A stretch of DNA of 64,000 nucleotides from Sphingobacterium sp. ML3W (lineage in GTDB: Bacteria; Bacteroidota; Bacteroidia; Sphingobacteriales; Sphingobacteriaceae), in assembly GCF_029542085.1 (NCBI RefSeq), contig NZ_CP107036.1, positions 186,001 to 250,000 of the forward strand. The letters run 5' to 3'. Of the stretch, positions 1-8,444 are shown one piece after another. Every line of letters starts with the position of its first letter. The stretch's first letter is position 1. The translations under genes were made by a program, and so were the position numbers. Under the pieces are notes generated by a model. It saw only the letters and a list, made by a program, of their open reading frames with translations. It was not told where the DNA came from and ran no database searches.

Positions 1-588
1 GAGGCTTTGGATGAACCCTATTTGGATGTTTCCATCAAAAATCTTGTTAAGAAACGCGCGGGCTGGTTGATTGTTTTATTTCTAGGACAGTTATTGACAG
101 CAACCGTCATCGAACATTTTGAAGAGCAAATGGCGAGCGCAATTATGTTATTTGCGTTAATGCCAGTGATTATATCCAGTGGTGGTAATAGCGGTTCGCA
201 GGCTTCTACATTAATTATACAAGCGATGGCATTAGGGGAGGTAACACTTTCGGATTGGTGGCGCGTAATGCGAAGGGAGATATTGTCTGGTCTGTTGCTT
301 GGGCTTATCCTGGGTGCCCTTGGTTTTTTGAGAATCATGGCTTGGCAGTCCTTTGCACATAGTTATGGTGAATATTGGGTACTGGTTGCTTTGGTGATTT
401 CCTTGTCCTTGATAGGTGTTGTCCTTTGGGGCTCGCTTATGGGATCTATGCTTCCTTTTGTGATGAAGAGGTTAGGGGCCGACCCTGCGAGTTCATCAGC
501 ACCATTTGTATCAACTCTTGTGGATGTTACAGGCCTTTTAATTTATTTTACCGTAGCCACATTAATTCTCAAAGGAGTATTACTTTAA
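1..588 (+). CDS. mgtE: MgtE-type magnesium transporter, C-terminal membrane domain (5' end outside window)
   Basis: The reading frame is open from base 1, so the gene begins upstream and only about the last 195 residues are visible. They form the MgtE transmembrane domain: a hydrophobic helix near residues 20-35, the pore-region signature PVIISSGGNSGSQ at about residues 53-65, and further helices running to the stop. The MgtE family is a homodimeric inner-membrane Mg2+ channel gated by cytoplasmic N and CBS domains; those domains would lie outside the window. The TTG at base 7 is in frame but is not a credible start, because the transmembrane domain would then lack its regulatory half. The family call is firm; completeness cannot be judged. 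Confidence 0.9.
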   Translation, partial: EALDEPYLDVSIKNLVKKRAGWLIVLFLGQLLTATVIEHFEEQMASAIMLFALMPVIISSGGNSGSQASTLIIQAMALGEVTLSDWWRVMRREILSGLLLGLILGALGFLRIMAWQSFAHSYGEYWVLVALVISLSLIGVVLWGSLMGSMLPFVMKRLGADPASSSAPFVSTLVDVTGLLIYFTVATLILKGVLL

Positions 589-848
589 TCCATGCGCTCA
601 AGGTTGATTTGTTTGAGGGAATCGACGAATAACGCTTGCTAGCATTTAAGTAAAAGAAGAATTATGCTGTTAGCGTTGCTTAAAGAAGGTTTTTAGCGAG
701 GACAGGAGAAAAGAAAAAATAAATTATTCTAGTTGGATTTTAGGAAGTTGTAAAAAATGTGTTCAAAAAATTTGTAGTATTCTAATAATCTTCCGATACT
801 TGCATCACGGAAACGCGATAGGGTCTCCGGAAAAATTGAAGAAAACAT

Positions 849-922
849 TCCTGAATAGCTCAGCAGGTTAGAGCATCTGACTGTTAATCAGAGGGTCGCT
901 GGTTCGAGCCCAGCTTCAGGAG
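849..922 (+). tRNA. tRNA-Asn (GTT), copy 1
   Basis: A 74-nt cloverleaf can be drawn. The acceptor stem TCCTGAA pairs with TTCAGGA, the discriminator base is G, the anticodon loop is CTGTTAA (anticodon GTT), and the T arm contains GGTTCGAGCC. CCA is not encoded. It is the first of three nearly identical copies. Confidence 0.97.
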
Positions 923-973
923 CAATTTAATAACTTACATAACCGGAGTTTTTAAAAGTATTCAATTTTTCAT

Positions 974-1047
974 TCCTGAATAGCTCAGCCGGTTAGAGCA
1001 TCTGACTGTTAATCAGAGGGTCGCTGGTTCGAGCCCAGCTTCAGGAG
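974..1047 (+). tRNA. tRNA-Asn (GTT), copy 2
   Basis: Same 74-nt structure and anticodon GTT as copy 1, with one visible difference in the D loop (CAGCCGG instead of CAGCAGG). The 51 bases between copies 1 and 2 are unlike those between copies 2 and 3, so the repeated unit is the tRNA plus only a few flanking bases. Confidence 0.97.
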
Positions 1048-1069
1048 CAATAAGCAAATGATAAAATTA

Positions 1070-1101
1070 TTTGCGAATAATATAAAAATGTACTATTTTT
1101 G
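1070..1101 (+). promoter_or_regulatory. Bacteroidota-type promoter for third tRNA-Asn
   Basis: TTTG at 1070-1073 is followed after 20 bp by TATTTTTG at 1094-1101. This matches the Bacteroidota -33 TTTG / -7 TAnnTTTG consensus. The predicted start lies about 35 nt before the tRNA at 1142, so this copy can be transcribed on its own. Confidence 0.65.
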
Positions 1102-1141
1102 TGCATTCAATGAGAAAGGAGTTTCTCGGAAGATTAAACAT

Positions 1142-1215
1142 TCCTGAATAGCTCAGCAGGTTAGAGCATCTGACTGTTAATCAGAGGGTCGCTGGTTCGA
1201 GCCCAGCTTCAGGAG
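1142..1215 (+). tRNA. tRNA-Asn (GTT), copy 3
   Basis: Identical over its full 74 nt to copy 1: same acceptor stem, GTT anticodon and D loop. It is followed within 10 nt by a rho-independent terminator, which ends the tRNA cluster. Confidence 0.97.
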
Positions 1216-1223
1216 CAATATTG

Positions 1224-1249
1224 AAACCGGCTTTATGCCGGTTTTTTTG
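1224..1249 (+). terminator. Rho-independent terminator of the tRNA-Asn cluster
   Basis: AAACCGGC (1224-1231) pairs with GCCGGTTT (1237-1244) across a 5-nt loop and is followed by a run of T. It separates the tRNAs from the PfkB gene starting at 1273. Confidence 0.85.
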
Positions 1250-1272
1250 TTTACCATGCTTATTAAAAAACT

Positions 1273-2187
1273 ATGAGTTTAGTAATTATTGGTACGGTGG
1301 CTTTTGATACAATTGAAACACCGTTCGGTAAAACTGACAAAATTCTAGGTGGCGCCGGTACTTTTGCGAGTTTAGCGGCGTCCTATTTATGTGATCAAAT
1401 CAAATTGGTCAGTGTTATTGGAGAAGATTTTGGAAGCCGTAATCTTGCTGTTATAAAGGATCGTGGCATCGATGTATCGGGTGTTCAGATTGTTCAGGGA
1501 GGACAAACGTTTTCGTGGTCTGGAAGATATCACAATGACATGAATAGTCGGGATACGCTAGCAACGGACTTAAATGTATTGGCGGATTTCGACCCAATTA
1601 TTCCTGATAGCTATCAAGATTGCGAATATCTTTTGTTAGGCAATCTAACTCCACAAGTGCAGTTAACAACCTTGGCCCGCCTGAAAAGGAAACCAAAACT
1701 CGTTGTGCTGGACACGATGAACTATTGGATGAATGTTGCTTTGGATGATTTAAAGAAAGTTCTCCAAAAGGTAGATGTCTTGACGATCAATGATGCTGAG
1801 GCTAGGCAGCTATCCGGTGAATATTCATTGGTTAAAGCGGCAAAAGTTATTTTGGCTATGGGACCAAAATATTTGATTATAAAAAAAGGTGAGCATGGTG
1901 CATTGCTTTTTGGCGAGAATCAGATTTTTTCTGCTCCGGCTTTGCCTTTAGCCGATGTATTTGATCCGACAGGAGCAGGAGATTCATTTGCCGGTGGATT
2001 TATTGGTTATTTAGCCAAAGTAAAAAGCATAAATTTTACCAATATGAAGAATGCGCTGATTTTTGGATCCGCACTGGCTTCTTTTTGCGTTGAAAAGTTT
2101 GGTACAGACCGTCTCGTGGATCTTACCGAGGAAGATATACAGAAGCGTCTTAATGCTTTTGTAGCACTGTCTCAATTTAATCTATAG
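1273..2187 (+). CDS. PfkB/ribokinase-family sugar or nucleoside kinase
   Basis: A 304-residue cytoplasmic kinase that transfers phosphate from ATP to a sugar or nucleoside hydroxyl. The N-terminal glycine-rich substrate region (GGAGTFAS, about residues 26-33) and the C-terminal PfkB signature DPTGAGDSFAGG (231-242) are intact. Asp237 is the expected catalytic base and GAGD the anion hole. Length is normal for the family. The ATG follows a terminator by about 24 nt, so the gene probably has its own promoter. It converges with the cytochrome b5-like gene, leaving 7 bp between stop codons. No neighbour points to a substrate, so adenosine kinase-like or sugar kinase roles remain open. Confidence 0.88.
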   Translation: MSLVIIGTVAFDTIETPFGKTDKILGGAGTFASLAASYLCDQIKLVSVIGEDFGSRNLAVIKDRGIDVSGVQIVQGGQTFSWSGRYHNDMNSRDTLATDLNVLADFDPIIPDSYQDCEYLLLGNLTPQVQLTTLARLKRKPKLVVLDTMNYWMNVALDDLKKVLQKVDVLTINDAEARQLSGEYSLVKAAKVILAMGPKYLIIKKGEHGALLFGENQIFSAPALPLADVFDPTGAGDSFAGGFIGYLAKVKSINFTNMKNALIFGSALASFCVEKFGTDRLVDLTEEDIQKRLNAFVALSQFNL

Positions 2188-2194
2188 ATTTTTA

Positions 2195-2440
2195 TTAACT
2201 CTTCAGGATTCCGACAACCTGAAATTTTGAAAATACACTGTCTGAATGAGGAGCGTCTTTAAGCTCCTCAGTTAGATCTTGGCCCGCCCAATGCTCATAG
2301 TGCATGCCATTTTTCCAAAGTCTACTGTCACTCACATCATAAATATAACCTTTGTAAGCAACCCAGATCTGGGGCTTATCCTGACCATTTCGCAATGCGA
2401 GCTGACTCTTGCTATATTCGGGTAATCCTTCTTTTGTCAT
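2195..2440 (-). CDS. Cytochrome b5-like heme/steroid-binding domain protein
   Basis: An 81-residue soluble protein consisting of a single cytochrome b5-like fold. The core runs YKGYIYDVSDSRLWKNGMHY, then EHWAGQDLTEELKDAPHS, which matches the b5/MAPR pattern of a short beta hairpin followed by the haem-contacting helices. Several His residues lie where axial ligands sit in the family, but the classical HPGG motif is absent, so haem binding is plausible and not shown. A GTG codon at 2443 directly precedes an ATG at 2440; the ATG is chosen. It lies 32 bp downstream of the ECF sigma gene on the same strand and is probably cotranscribed with it. No membrane segment or signal peptide is visible. 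Confidence 0.75.
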   Translation of the reverse strand: MTKEGLPEYSKSQLALRNGQDKPQIWVAYKGYIYDVSDSRLWKNGMHYEHWAGQDLTEELKDAPHSDSVFSKFQVVGILKS

Positions 2441-2472
2441 CACGATCTATCAGAAGGCGAAGATAGAAAAAA

Positions 2473-2982
2473 CTAGGCTACTTTATAAGCAGATAGTGAT
2501 CGTTTCATTAATTTCCGGGCAACATGTATCCTCGTCTTTACAGTTCCAATAGGGATGTTTAAATGCTCTGATATCTCATGGTATTTAAATCCTTCGAAAT
2601 AGAGCGAAAAGGGGATGTAGTATTCTTCTGAAAGATTGGATAGCGCTTCGTGAATATCCTCCATTACGAACTTACTTTCTCCGTGGTTACTTGAGGCAGA
2701 TATTAGGAGATTAGAATTGGAGATGTCTTCATCTTTTGTTATGAAGGAATTGGTTTTTACGATCCGTCTATAGTTGTTTATAAACGTATTTTTCATGATG
2801 GTATAAAGCCATCCTTTTAGGTTAGTCCCTTCTTTGAAATTTTTGAAGTAGGTTACAGCTTTAAGGATAGTATCCTGTACGAGGTCGTTAGCATCCTCAT
2901 AGTCGCTGGTAAAGTTTCTGGCGTAGAGTTTTAGTGAGTCCGATTGCTCAATAACCATGGTGTCAAATTCATTCTTTGTCAT
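2473..2982 (-). CDS. ECF-type RNA polymerase sigma factor
   Basis: A 169-residue sigma-70 family factor of the extracytoplasmic-function type. Region 2 is clear (YEDANDLVQDTILKA, then LKGWLYTIMKNTFINNYRR, about residues 26-76), and so is region 4 with its helix-turn-helix (HEISEHLNIPIGTVKTRIHVARK, about 134-156). Region 3 is missing, as expected. It should direct RNA polymerase to a small regulon in response to a stress. No anti-sigma factor gene is adjacent; the next gene on this strand encodes a cytochrome b5-like protein. An imperfect inverted repeat lies just upstream of its ATG and could take part in control. The target regulon cannot be deduced. Confidence 0.92.
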   Translation of the reverse strand: MTKNEFDTMVIEQSDSLKLYARNFTSDYEDANDLVQDTILKAVTYFKNFKEGTNLKGWLYTIMKNTFINNYRRIVKTNSFITKDEDISNSNLLISASSNHGESKFVMEDIHEALSNLSEEYYIPFSLYFEGFKYHEISEHLNIPIGTVKTRIHVARKLMKRSLSAYKVA

Positions 2983-2998
2983 AGCTTAATGAATTATA

Positions 2999-3020
2999 AC
3001 TGTTCTTTTTAAGAAACAGT
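2999..3020 (-). promoter_or_regulatory. Imperfect inverted repeat upstream of ECF sigma gene
   Basis: ACTGTTCTT at 2999-3007 faces AAGAAACAGT at 3011-3020: arms of about 9 bp with one extra base. It is centred about 27 bp upstream of the sigma factor ATG (2982), where an operator or autoregulated promoter element would sit. The function is inferred from position only. Confidence 0.3.
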
Positions 3021-3242
3021 AAGTTTATAAAATGCGGTTCATTAAGTATGAGGCAAATAATGAGCCAAAATCGAAAGGAAGGAATTTCTTAATGTAATTT
3101 TAAGATTATTTTAAGAAGTGCAATCGTGTGCGTATTTTAACCCTGAGTAAATAGGGTTAGTTTTAAATGATGTTGAAGCGAAGTGGGGCTATATTATTTT
3201 GTTTTGAGTTTCAAATATGCGCAAATGTTTTTTTTTGAATCT

Positions 3243-4259
3243 TTACAATAAATTAACTTCGCGTTCAAGTATAATTCCAAATTTGTCCTGTACATCTTTG
3301 ATAATCTGGACAGAAAGGTCATAGATTTCCTGACCGCTAGCATTTTGTCTATTTATTAGTACAAGCGCTTGATTTTTCCAGACACCGGCTTGACCATAAT
3401 CTTTTCCTTTCCAACCGCACTGTTCTATTAGCCAGCCCGCAGCTAGTTTTGTCTGGTGATCGGGCATTGGATAATGTGGGATGGTTGGGTACAAAGCAGC
3501 CAACCTTTCAAAGCTGTCTGCAGAGATCACCGGGTTTTTAAAAAAGCTTCCCGCGTTGCCCACGGTACTTGGATCCGGTAATTTTTCTACTCTAATTTTT
3601 GATACAACAGTAGCAATATTGGCGATAGTGGGCTGGGTTATATTTTCTTTAATTAGTTCTGTTTCGATAGCACCGTAGCTGGTATTTATATTGGGGGTAA
3701 GACTAAGTTTGTAGGTCACTTCTGTAATAATAAAACGCCCTTTGTGTTCTGTCTTAAAAATACTGTCTCGATAGGAGAAATTACAGTCTTCCTTTTTGAA
3801 GGTTTTAAATGTACCCAGTGTGGTGTCAAAGGCTTCACATTCGTGAAAAACATACATTAATTCAGTGCCATAGGCACCAATATTCTGTACCGGGGATGCG
3901 CCGACGGTACCTGGAATAAGGGCCATATTCTCTATTCCTGCGTAATTATGTTCGATACAATACCAAACAAAGTCATTCCAAACCTCTCCAGCTTTTGCTG
4001 TTACATATACGTGATCCGATTCGATTTTTGACTGTATACCTTTGCTAGCCATTCGGATAATGTATCCCTCAAAGGGTTTAGTAAACAACACATTGCTGCC
4101 GGCGCCAAGAACAAAAAAGTTCTCTTTGAAAAGTCCCTTTTTAAAAATTTCAGTCAGTGTTTCATTATCATTCACTTCGATTAAGAAATTTGTCTTTTCC
4201 TCTATTCCAAATGTATTGAAAGGTTTCAAAGATATATTCGATTGAATGTTTAATTCCAT
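3243..4259 (-). CDS. murB: UDP-N-acetylenolpyruvoylglucosamine reductase
   Basis: A 338-residue cytoplasmic FAD enzyme of peptidoglycan synthesis that reduces UDP-GlcNAc-enolpyruvate to UDP-MurNAc with NADPH. Visible landmarks in order: FAD-binding LGAGSN (about residues 51-56), the pyrophosphate-binding GTVGASPVQNIGAYG (about 120-134), the type-I insert with YRDSIFK, NAGSFFKNP carrying the proton-donor Ser, a GWKG segment and a C-terminal ILERE with the catalytic Glu. This is the E. coli-like type I form. An in-frame ATG exists at 4307, but homologues start near MELNIQSN, so the ATG at 4259 is preferred. It is divergent from a TetR gene. Confidence 0.95.
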   Translation of the reverse strand: MELNIQSNISLKPFNTFGIEEKTNFLIEVNDNETLTEIFKKGLFKENFFVLGAGSNVLFTKPFEGYIIRMASKGIQSKIESDHVYVTAKAGEVWNDFVWYCIEHNYAGIENMALIPGTVGASPVQNIGAYGTELMYVFHECEAFDTTLGTFKTFKKEDCNFSYRDSIFKTEHKGRFIITEVTYKLSLTPNINTSYGAIETELIKENITQPTIANIATVVSKIRVEKLPDPSTVGNAGSFFKNPVISADSFERLAALYPTIPHYPMPDHQTKLAAGWLIEQCGWKGKDYGQAGVWKNQALVLINRQNASGQEIYDLSVQIIKDVQDKFGIILEREVNLL

Positions 4260-4363
4260 GTTGACTTTATTTTTCAGAAATTCAAAAAAATCAGCTATCT
4301 TTAGCATGATAATCGGTAAAGATAGTATAAACCGTTTATTTAACGATAAAAAATGTAAGTTTA

Positions 4364-4978
4364 ATGGGTAATGCAGATGTAAAAAGGATCAAAATTCTAG
4401 AAGCTGCAACAAGGCGCTTTGCACACTTCGGAATGGCTAAAACCACGATGTCGGAGATAGCTAAAGATCTTAATTTTTCAAAAGCGCTGCTTTATTATTA
4501 TTTCCCTGATAAAAACAGTTTGTATTCTGCTGTTTTCGAGTATGTTATTGATAAAATGATTGAAGAGATCGAGGAGGTCATCGACAAAGGTGGCAACTTT
4601 GAGGAAATCATGATGTACTCTATCGATATGCGTGTCAAGGCAATCAATCAATACTACAATTTATTCGAATATACCATGAAAATGGTCAAAGAGCTTCCGG
4701 ATGAATTGGAGCAGGTATTCAAAGAATCTTATCTACGTGAGGTTGAAATCATTGAAAAAATTCTTAAGATTGGTATAGATGCGGGGGAGATCAGCGTAGA
4801 TGATCTGAATGAGACAGCTCGTATCTTATTATATTCATTATTTGGTATGCGTATGGGGATATTGAAAGATATGAAAAATATGCTGTTTCCAACCAAAGAA
4901 GAGTTTGATCATATTCTCAGTTTACAAAAGAAAATGATGAAAATCTTCTTGAATGGATTGCGTTATCAACGTAGTTAA
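4364..4978 (+). CDS. TetR/AcrR-family transcriptional regulator
   Basis: A 204-residue one-component regulator. The N-terminal TetR DNA-binding domain (about residues 8-55) has the typical order AATRRFAHFGMAKTTMSEIA, then NFSKALLYYYFPDKNSLYSAV. The remaining 150 residues are helical and would bind a ligand and dimerise. It is divergent from murB (about 104 bp between starts), and its stop codon overlaps by 4 bp the stop of the convergent YpdA-type reductase. Divergence from murB is probably incidental; the regulated genes are unknown, although the neighbouring flavoprotein and FUSC membrane protein are candidates. Start ATG chosen at the beginning of the recognisable domain. Confidence 0.88.
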   Translation: MGNADVKRIKILEAATRRFAHFGMAKTTMSEIAKDLNFSKALLYYYFPDKNSLYSAVFEYVIDKMIEEIEEVIDKGGNFEEIMMYSIDMRVKAINQYYNLFEYTMKMVKELPDELEQVFKESYLREVEIIEKILKIGIDAGEISVDDLNETARILLYSLFGMRMGILKDMKNMLFPTKEEFDHILSLQKKMMKIFLNGLRYQRS

Positions 4979-5961
4979 ATCGACATTGATTGTATATGTG
5001 CGATGATCTGTTTAGCGTGGATACGTGAATTTTCAATAAACCAAAGATGGGTATTTAAACCTCCACAGACTACACCTGCCAAGTATAGGCCTTTAATATT
5101 GGTTTCCATCGTCTGTTCGTTGTGATGAGGGATACAGGGTGTCTGTTTTGGGATATCAATTCCTACCTTCCTTAGAAAATCAAAATTCGGACGGTATCCA
5201 GTCAGGGCGAGTACAAAATCATTTTCGAGAACTGTAATGCCTGTTGGTGTTTGAATTGATACGCTCGTTTCGGAGATAGCCGTTAATTGGCTATTGTAAA
5301 GAACATCGATTTCCCCGGCGGCAATTCTATTCTCAATGTCTGGTTTTACCCAATACTTGACCCTTGGGCTGATTTCATTGCTCCGGATCACTAAGGTAAC
5401 CTTTGCTCCTTTACGAAATGTTTCCAAAGCAGCATCTATCGATGAATTGCTTGCTCCTACGACAATCACTTTTTGGCCACTATAATAATGAGGATCATCA
5501 TAGTAGTGTCTTACCTTGTTCAGTTCTTCCCCAGGAATATTGAGTAGCATGGGGATGTCATAAAAGCCAGTAGCAATGATAACTTTTCTTGTTGTGTAAC
5601 TACGTTTGCTTGTTGTGACATAAAAGTTTTCGGTCTCGTTTTTCTTGATATCCAGTACTTCTTCAAACAGGTGAGTATCCAATTCAAATTTCTGTTGAAT
5701 GCGTCTGTAATATTCTAAGGCTTCCGTTCTTCGGGGCTTTGGATTAGTTGTCACAAAAGGGATGTCCCCAATTTCAAGCCGCTCAGAAGAAGAAAAAAAA
5801 GTCATATTTTGGGGATAGTTATAGAGCGAATTGACTAAACATCCTTTTTCCAAAATGAGGTAGTTGAGATTAGCCTGTTTCGCTTCCAAGGCACAGGCGA
5901 GGCCGATAGGTCCTCCTCCAACGATAATGATGTCGTAGAGGGCTGTTGTGTTTTCGCTCAT
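4975..5961 (-). CDS. ypdA: YpdA-family FAD/NAD(P)-dependent oxidoreductase (putative bacillithiol disulfide reductase)
   Basis: A 328-residue flavoprotein with an N-terminal FAD dinucleotide fold (VGGGPIGLACALEAK, residues 14-28), a second NAD(P)-binding motif VVGASNSSIDAALE (about 166-179) and a C-terminal FAD-contacting segment LYLAGVVCGG. The full-length pattern, including NYPQNMTFFSSSERLEIG, fits the YpdA/Bdr family that reduces oxidised bacillithiol in low-GC Gram-positives and some Bacteroidota. Characterised Bdr enzymes carry a Cys directly after GGGP; here that position is Ile19, so the thiol chemistry may differ or use another residue such as Cys23. It lies 31 bp downstream of the FUSC gene, likely in one transcription unit. 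Confidence 0.82.
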   Translation of the reverse strand: MSENTTALYDIIIVGGGPIGLACALEAKQANLNYLILEKGCLVNSLYNYPQNMTFFSSSERLEIGDIPFVTTNPKPRRTEALEYYRRIQQKFELDTHLFEEVLDIKKNETENFYVTTSKRSYTTRKVIIATGFYDIPMLLNIPGEELNKVRHYYDDPHYYSGQKVIVVGASNSSIDAALETFRKGAKVTLVIRSNEISPRVKYWVKPDIENRIAAGEIDVLYNSQLTAISETSVSIQTPTGITVLENDFVLALTGYRPNFDFLRKVGIDIPKQTPCIPHHNEQTMETNIKGLYLAGVVCGGLNTHLWFIENSRIHAKQIIAHIQSMSI

Positions 5962-5992
5962 AAATGTAAATTTCGCTAATTTTTAGAATAAA

Positions 5993-8185
5993 CTAGCTTG
6001 CTAACTTAGATAATTCTGCTGCTTGTTCGGCAGCGCTTTTGTCATGGAGATCCTGAACAATCTTATTTAAGTCCTGTGCAATTTTATACAAGAACTCTAA
6101 TTGCTCTTCCAGGAGCTTCCCATCTGCAGAATTGATGTCGCTGTTGTCAAAACGATGATTGGATATCTCTATTTCCATAGGTGAAAATACTGCACTGGAA
6201 TCTTGAGAATATAGTAATTGAATAGATTGATCCAAGCTGTTTAATATTTTTCTTATAGTCCTGACATGGTCTTTGTTGAGGTAATTGTTATCCATTTCAT
6301 CCAAGTGATTCATCAGTGTAACAGAAAACGAAGCTAGAATATGATTGAATATGACAAATTTATTGACCTCCTTGCTGTATTTCTGTCTTTTTTTAGGTTC
6401 AGTCAGCATACGTTGAAAGGTAGATCCCATATTAGCGGTTTCGACATAAACGGCTTTTCTTGCTAATTTATAGTCAGTAATCGATGGGGCCTGTCCTGCA
6501 ATTTCTTTTAATGCCTGGAAGATATAATTGTAATTGGCGATCAAAAGCTTTCGCATAGATTCCTTTACCTGCATACTCTCCCAATTTGGAAAAATAATAT
6601 AACTGGATAGGAAAGCAATCATACCTCCGATGAATGTATCTAAAATGCGTTCTTTGGTTACTTCCAAGGTATTAGAGCTTACAAAGCTGAGCATGATCAA
6701 TACATAAGGTGTCATAAATAGAACAGCGATGACATAATTGACTCTAAATAAGCTATAGGCTGTCAGGAAGAAAAAGACCAGCAGCACGAATAGTATCGTG
6801 GGATCATGTATCGTCAATAGGATGACAGCGCCGATTAGTCCGCCGATGGTGGTTCCAATAAGACGTTGTATATTTCGCTCTTTTGTAAGGCCAAAGCCAG
6901 GTTTCAGGATAACCATAATTGTCAGTAATATCCAATAGACATTATTGGTGATATTGGTTGTCTCAAAAACATAATACGTGACTGACATAACGATTGCCAT
7001 ACGACAAGCATGTCTAAAGATTGTCGATTTTAAGGTAAGGTTTTCACGAAATTTCTTCAGATCAATGGCTGAGCTTTGGACAAAACGTTTGGCGTCATCA
7101 ATTTCTTTCCTTTTGATGTCGTCGGGTTGCAGGTGTGAATAACCGTAGATATTTTTTATACGGCGGACCAGGTCACGTAAATTGATCAGAACTTTACGCA
7201 GGGCAAAGGTACTGTATTGATTTTCTTTGTCGAGTTGATCAATTTTAGCATGAAGACGTGTGAGGTCCGCATCGAAATCATACAGCGGCTTGGGTTGAAT
7301 ATTCGTGTTGAGCTGGTAGGCTAAATTGTCGAGCTCGTTTGTATATTTTAAAATAACGTTCTTGAAATCATCTAGAATGCCTGTTGGGCCAAAGCGTTCG
7401 CTAATTGTATTGTAATCATAGTGTGCAGCCATACTTTGCTCAAACAGATCAACAATATCATTAAAGATCAGTGTAAGGTAGCGGCCCACTTTTGTCGTAT
7501 CCTTAATGGATCGTTTACTTTGAAAAAGCAGATCTCTAACGTTTTCCTGATGCTGATTTACTTCAACTTGCTTGTCAATCAGTTTAAGGTAATTTTTATC
7601 GTTGTCGATTTTGGCATCATAAAAGTTTGCTTTTAGCCGAATATAATCTGCCACATAACGAATGGTTTCTGCGAGTTCCTGTTCGGCTAATCGATAGGGA
7701 CGTGCTTGTGTGATGGAGAGACTGATCGCAATATACCAAAGTCCACCAAGTGTGTAGAACCCGAGGTAGTTAATCGCTTGGTCAAGAGGGTAATGTATCT
7801 GTACGTGGATCAGCATCATCAGTATACACATCAAGCCTACATTGGCTGCCCGACCATTGAATACTGCAAACATTGCAAATATAAAACAGGCTATTCCGAT
7901 AAAAATAGCGAGGAGATATACATTTTGATTGACAAGATTGGTGAGGATAAATGTCAAAGTGGTCAGTATTGCTCCTGCAATCATACCTTTGCGTCTATGA
8001 CTTGGCGCCCCTGGCGTGTCGGATAGTCCAACTAAAAGAGCCCCCAAAGACACAATGGTTCCATTGGTGAACTGTCCGATGGTAGCAAAGATGAGGACAG
8101 GCACAATGCATCCGATGGTGATCCTGAGCCCATCCGCAAAATATTGACTGTAGAAAAAACTTTTTATTTCTTGTGTCTGTTTCAT
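5993..8185 (-). CDS. FUSC-family inner-membrane protein (YccS/YhfK-like)
   Basis: A 730-residue membrane protein with the duplicated layout of the fusaric-acid-resistance (FUSC) family. A first block of hydrophobic helices covers about residues 15-155, a long soluble helical region about 165-375, a second membrane block about 390-520, and a soluble C-terminal tail. The signature DTPGAPSHRRKGM in the first loop is typical of YccS-like proteins. The family is linked to efflux of aromatic acids, but the substrate here is unknown. A GTG at 8197 extends the frame by four codons; the ATG at 8185 is preferred because a TATATTTG -7 element overlaps 8197-8204. It probably heads an operon with the YpdA-type gene. 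Confidence 0.85.
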   Translation of the reverse strand: MKQTQEIKSFFYSQYFADGLRITIGCIVPVLIFATIGQFTNGTIVSLGALLVGLSDTPGAPSHRRKGMIAGAILTTLTFILTNLVNQNVYLLAIFIGIACFIFAMFAVFNGRAANVGLMCILMMLIHVQIHYPLDQAINYLGFYTLGGLWYIAISLSITQARPYRLAEQELAETIRYVADYIRLKANFYDAKIDNDKNYLKLIDKQVEVNQHQENVRDLLFQSKRSIKDTTKVGRYLTLIFNDIVDLFEQSMAAHYDYNTISERFGPTGILDDFKNVILKYTNELDNLAYQLNTNIQPKPLYDFDADLTRLHAKIDQLDKENQYSTFALRKVLINLRDLVRRIKNIYGYSHLQPDDIKRKEIDDAKRFVQSSAIDLKKFRENLTLKSTIFRHACRMAIVMSVTYYVFETTNITNNVYWILLTIMVILKPGFGLTKERNIQRLIGTTIGGLIGAVILLTIHDPTILFVLLVFFFLTAYSLFRVNYVIAVLFMTPYVLIMLSFVSSNTLEVTKERILDTFIGGMIAFLSSYIIFPNWESMQVKESMRKLLIANYNYIFQALKEIAGQAPSITDYKLARKAVYVETANMGSTFQRMLTEPKKRQKYSKEVNKFVIFNHILASFSVTLMNHLDEMDNNYLNKDHVRTIRKILNSLDQSIQLLYSQDSSAVFSPMEIEISNHRFDNSDINSADGKLLEEQLEFLYKIAQDLNKIVQDLHDKSAAEQAAELSKLAS

Positions 8186-8196
8186 AATGTATAGCA

Positions 8197-8204
8197 CAAA
8201 TATA
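8197..8204 (-). promoter_or_regulatory. Candidate -7 promoter element of FUSC-ypdA unit
   Basis: On the minus strand the bases read TATATTTG, matching the Bacteroidota TAnnTTTG -7 element. The implied start site is only a few bases before the ATG at 8185. This supports that start codon and a very short leader. Confidence 0.5.
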
Positions 8205-8335
8205 CGAGATAAGGCTATATTAGCCTGTGGTTTCTCTGTTTGCTGTAATAATATACTAAAAACGAAAAATTACTAAATTTCATTAATATCTTTATAATAT
8301 TTTGATGTTTTTTTTGATTAATTTATATTTTTTTA

Positions 8336-8364
8336 TTTGTTTAAATATAATATTGCTATATTTG
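8336..8364 (+). promoter_or_regulatory. Candidate promoter of PEP carboxylase gene
   Basis: TTTG at 8336-8339 and TATATTTG at 8357-8364 are 17 bp apart, close to the Bacteroidota consensus. The resulting leader of about 75 nt contains a 7-bp hairpin, TCAAGAG (8399-8405) with CTCTTGA (8417-8423), before the ATG at 8445. Confidence 0.55.
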
Positions 8365-8444
8365 GCACATAGGGTAATTTCAGATATATTACAAAAACTC
8401 AAGAGTCACCTAAACTCTCTTGACCATTTTTCAAAGATTTAAAT

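Noticed and set aside
375..632. 85-codon plus-strand frame overlapping the mgtE end
   Set aside because: It is in another frame of a clearly coding region and has no domain signature; the same applies to the other antisense frames inside long genes.
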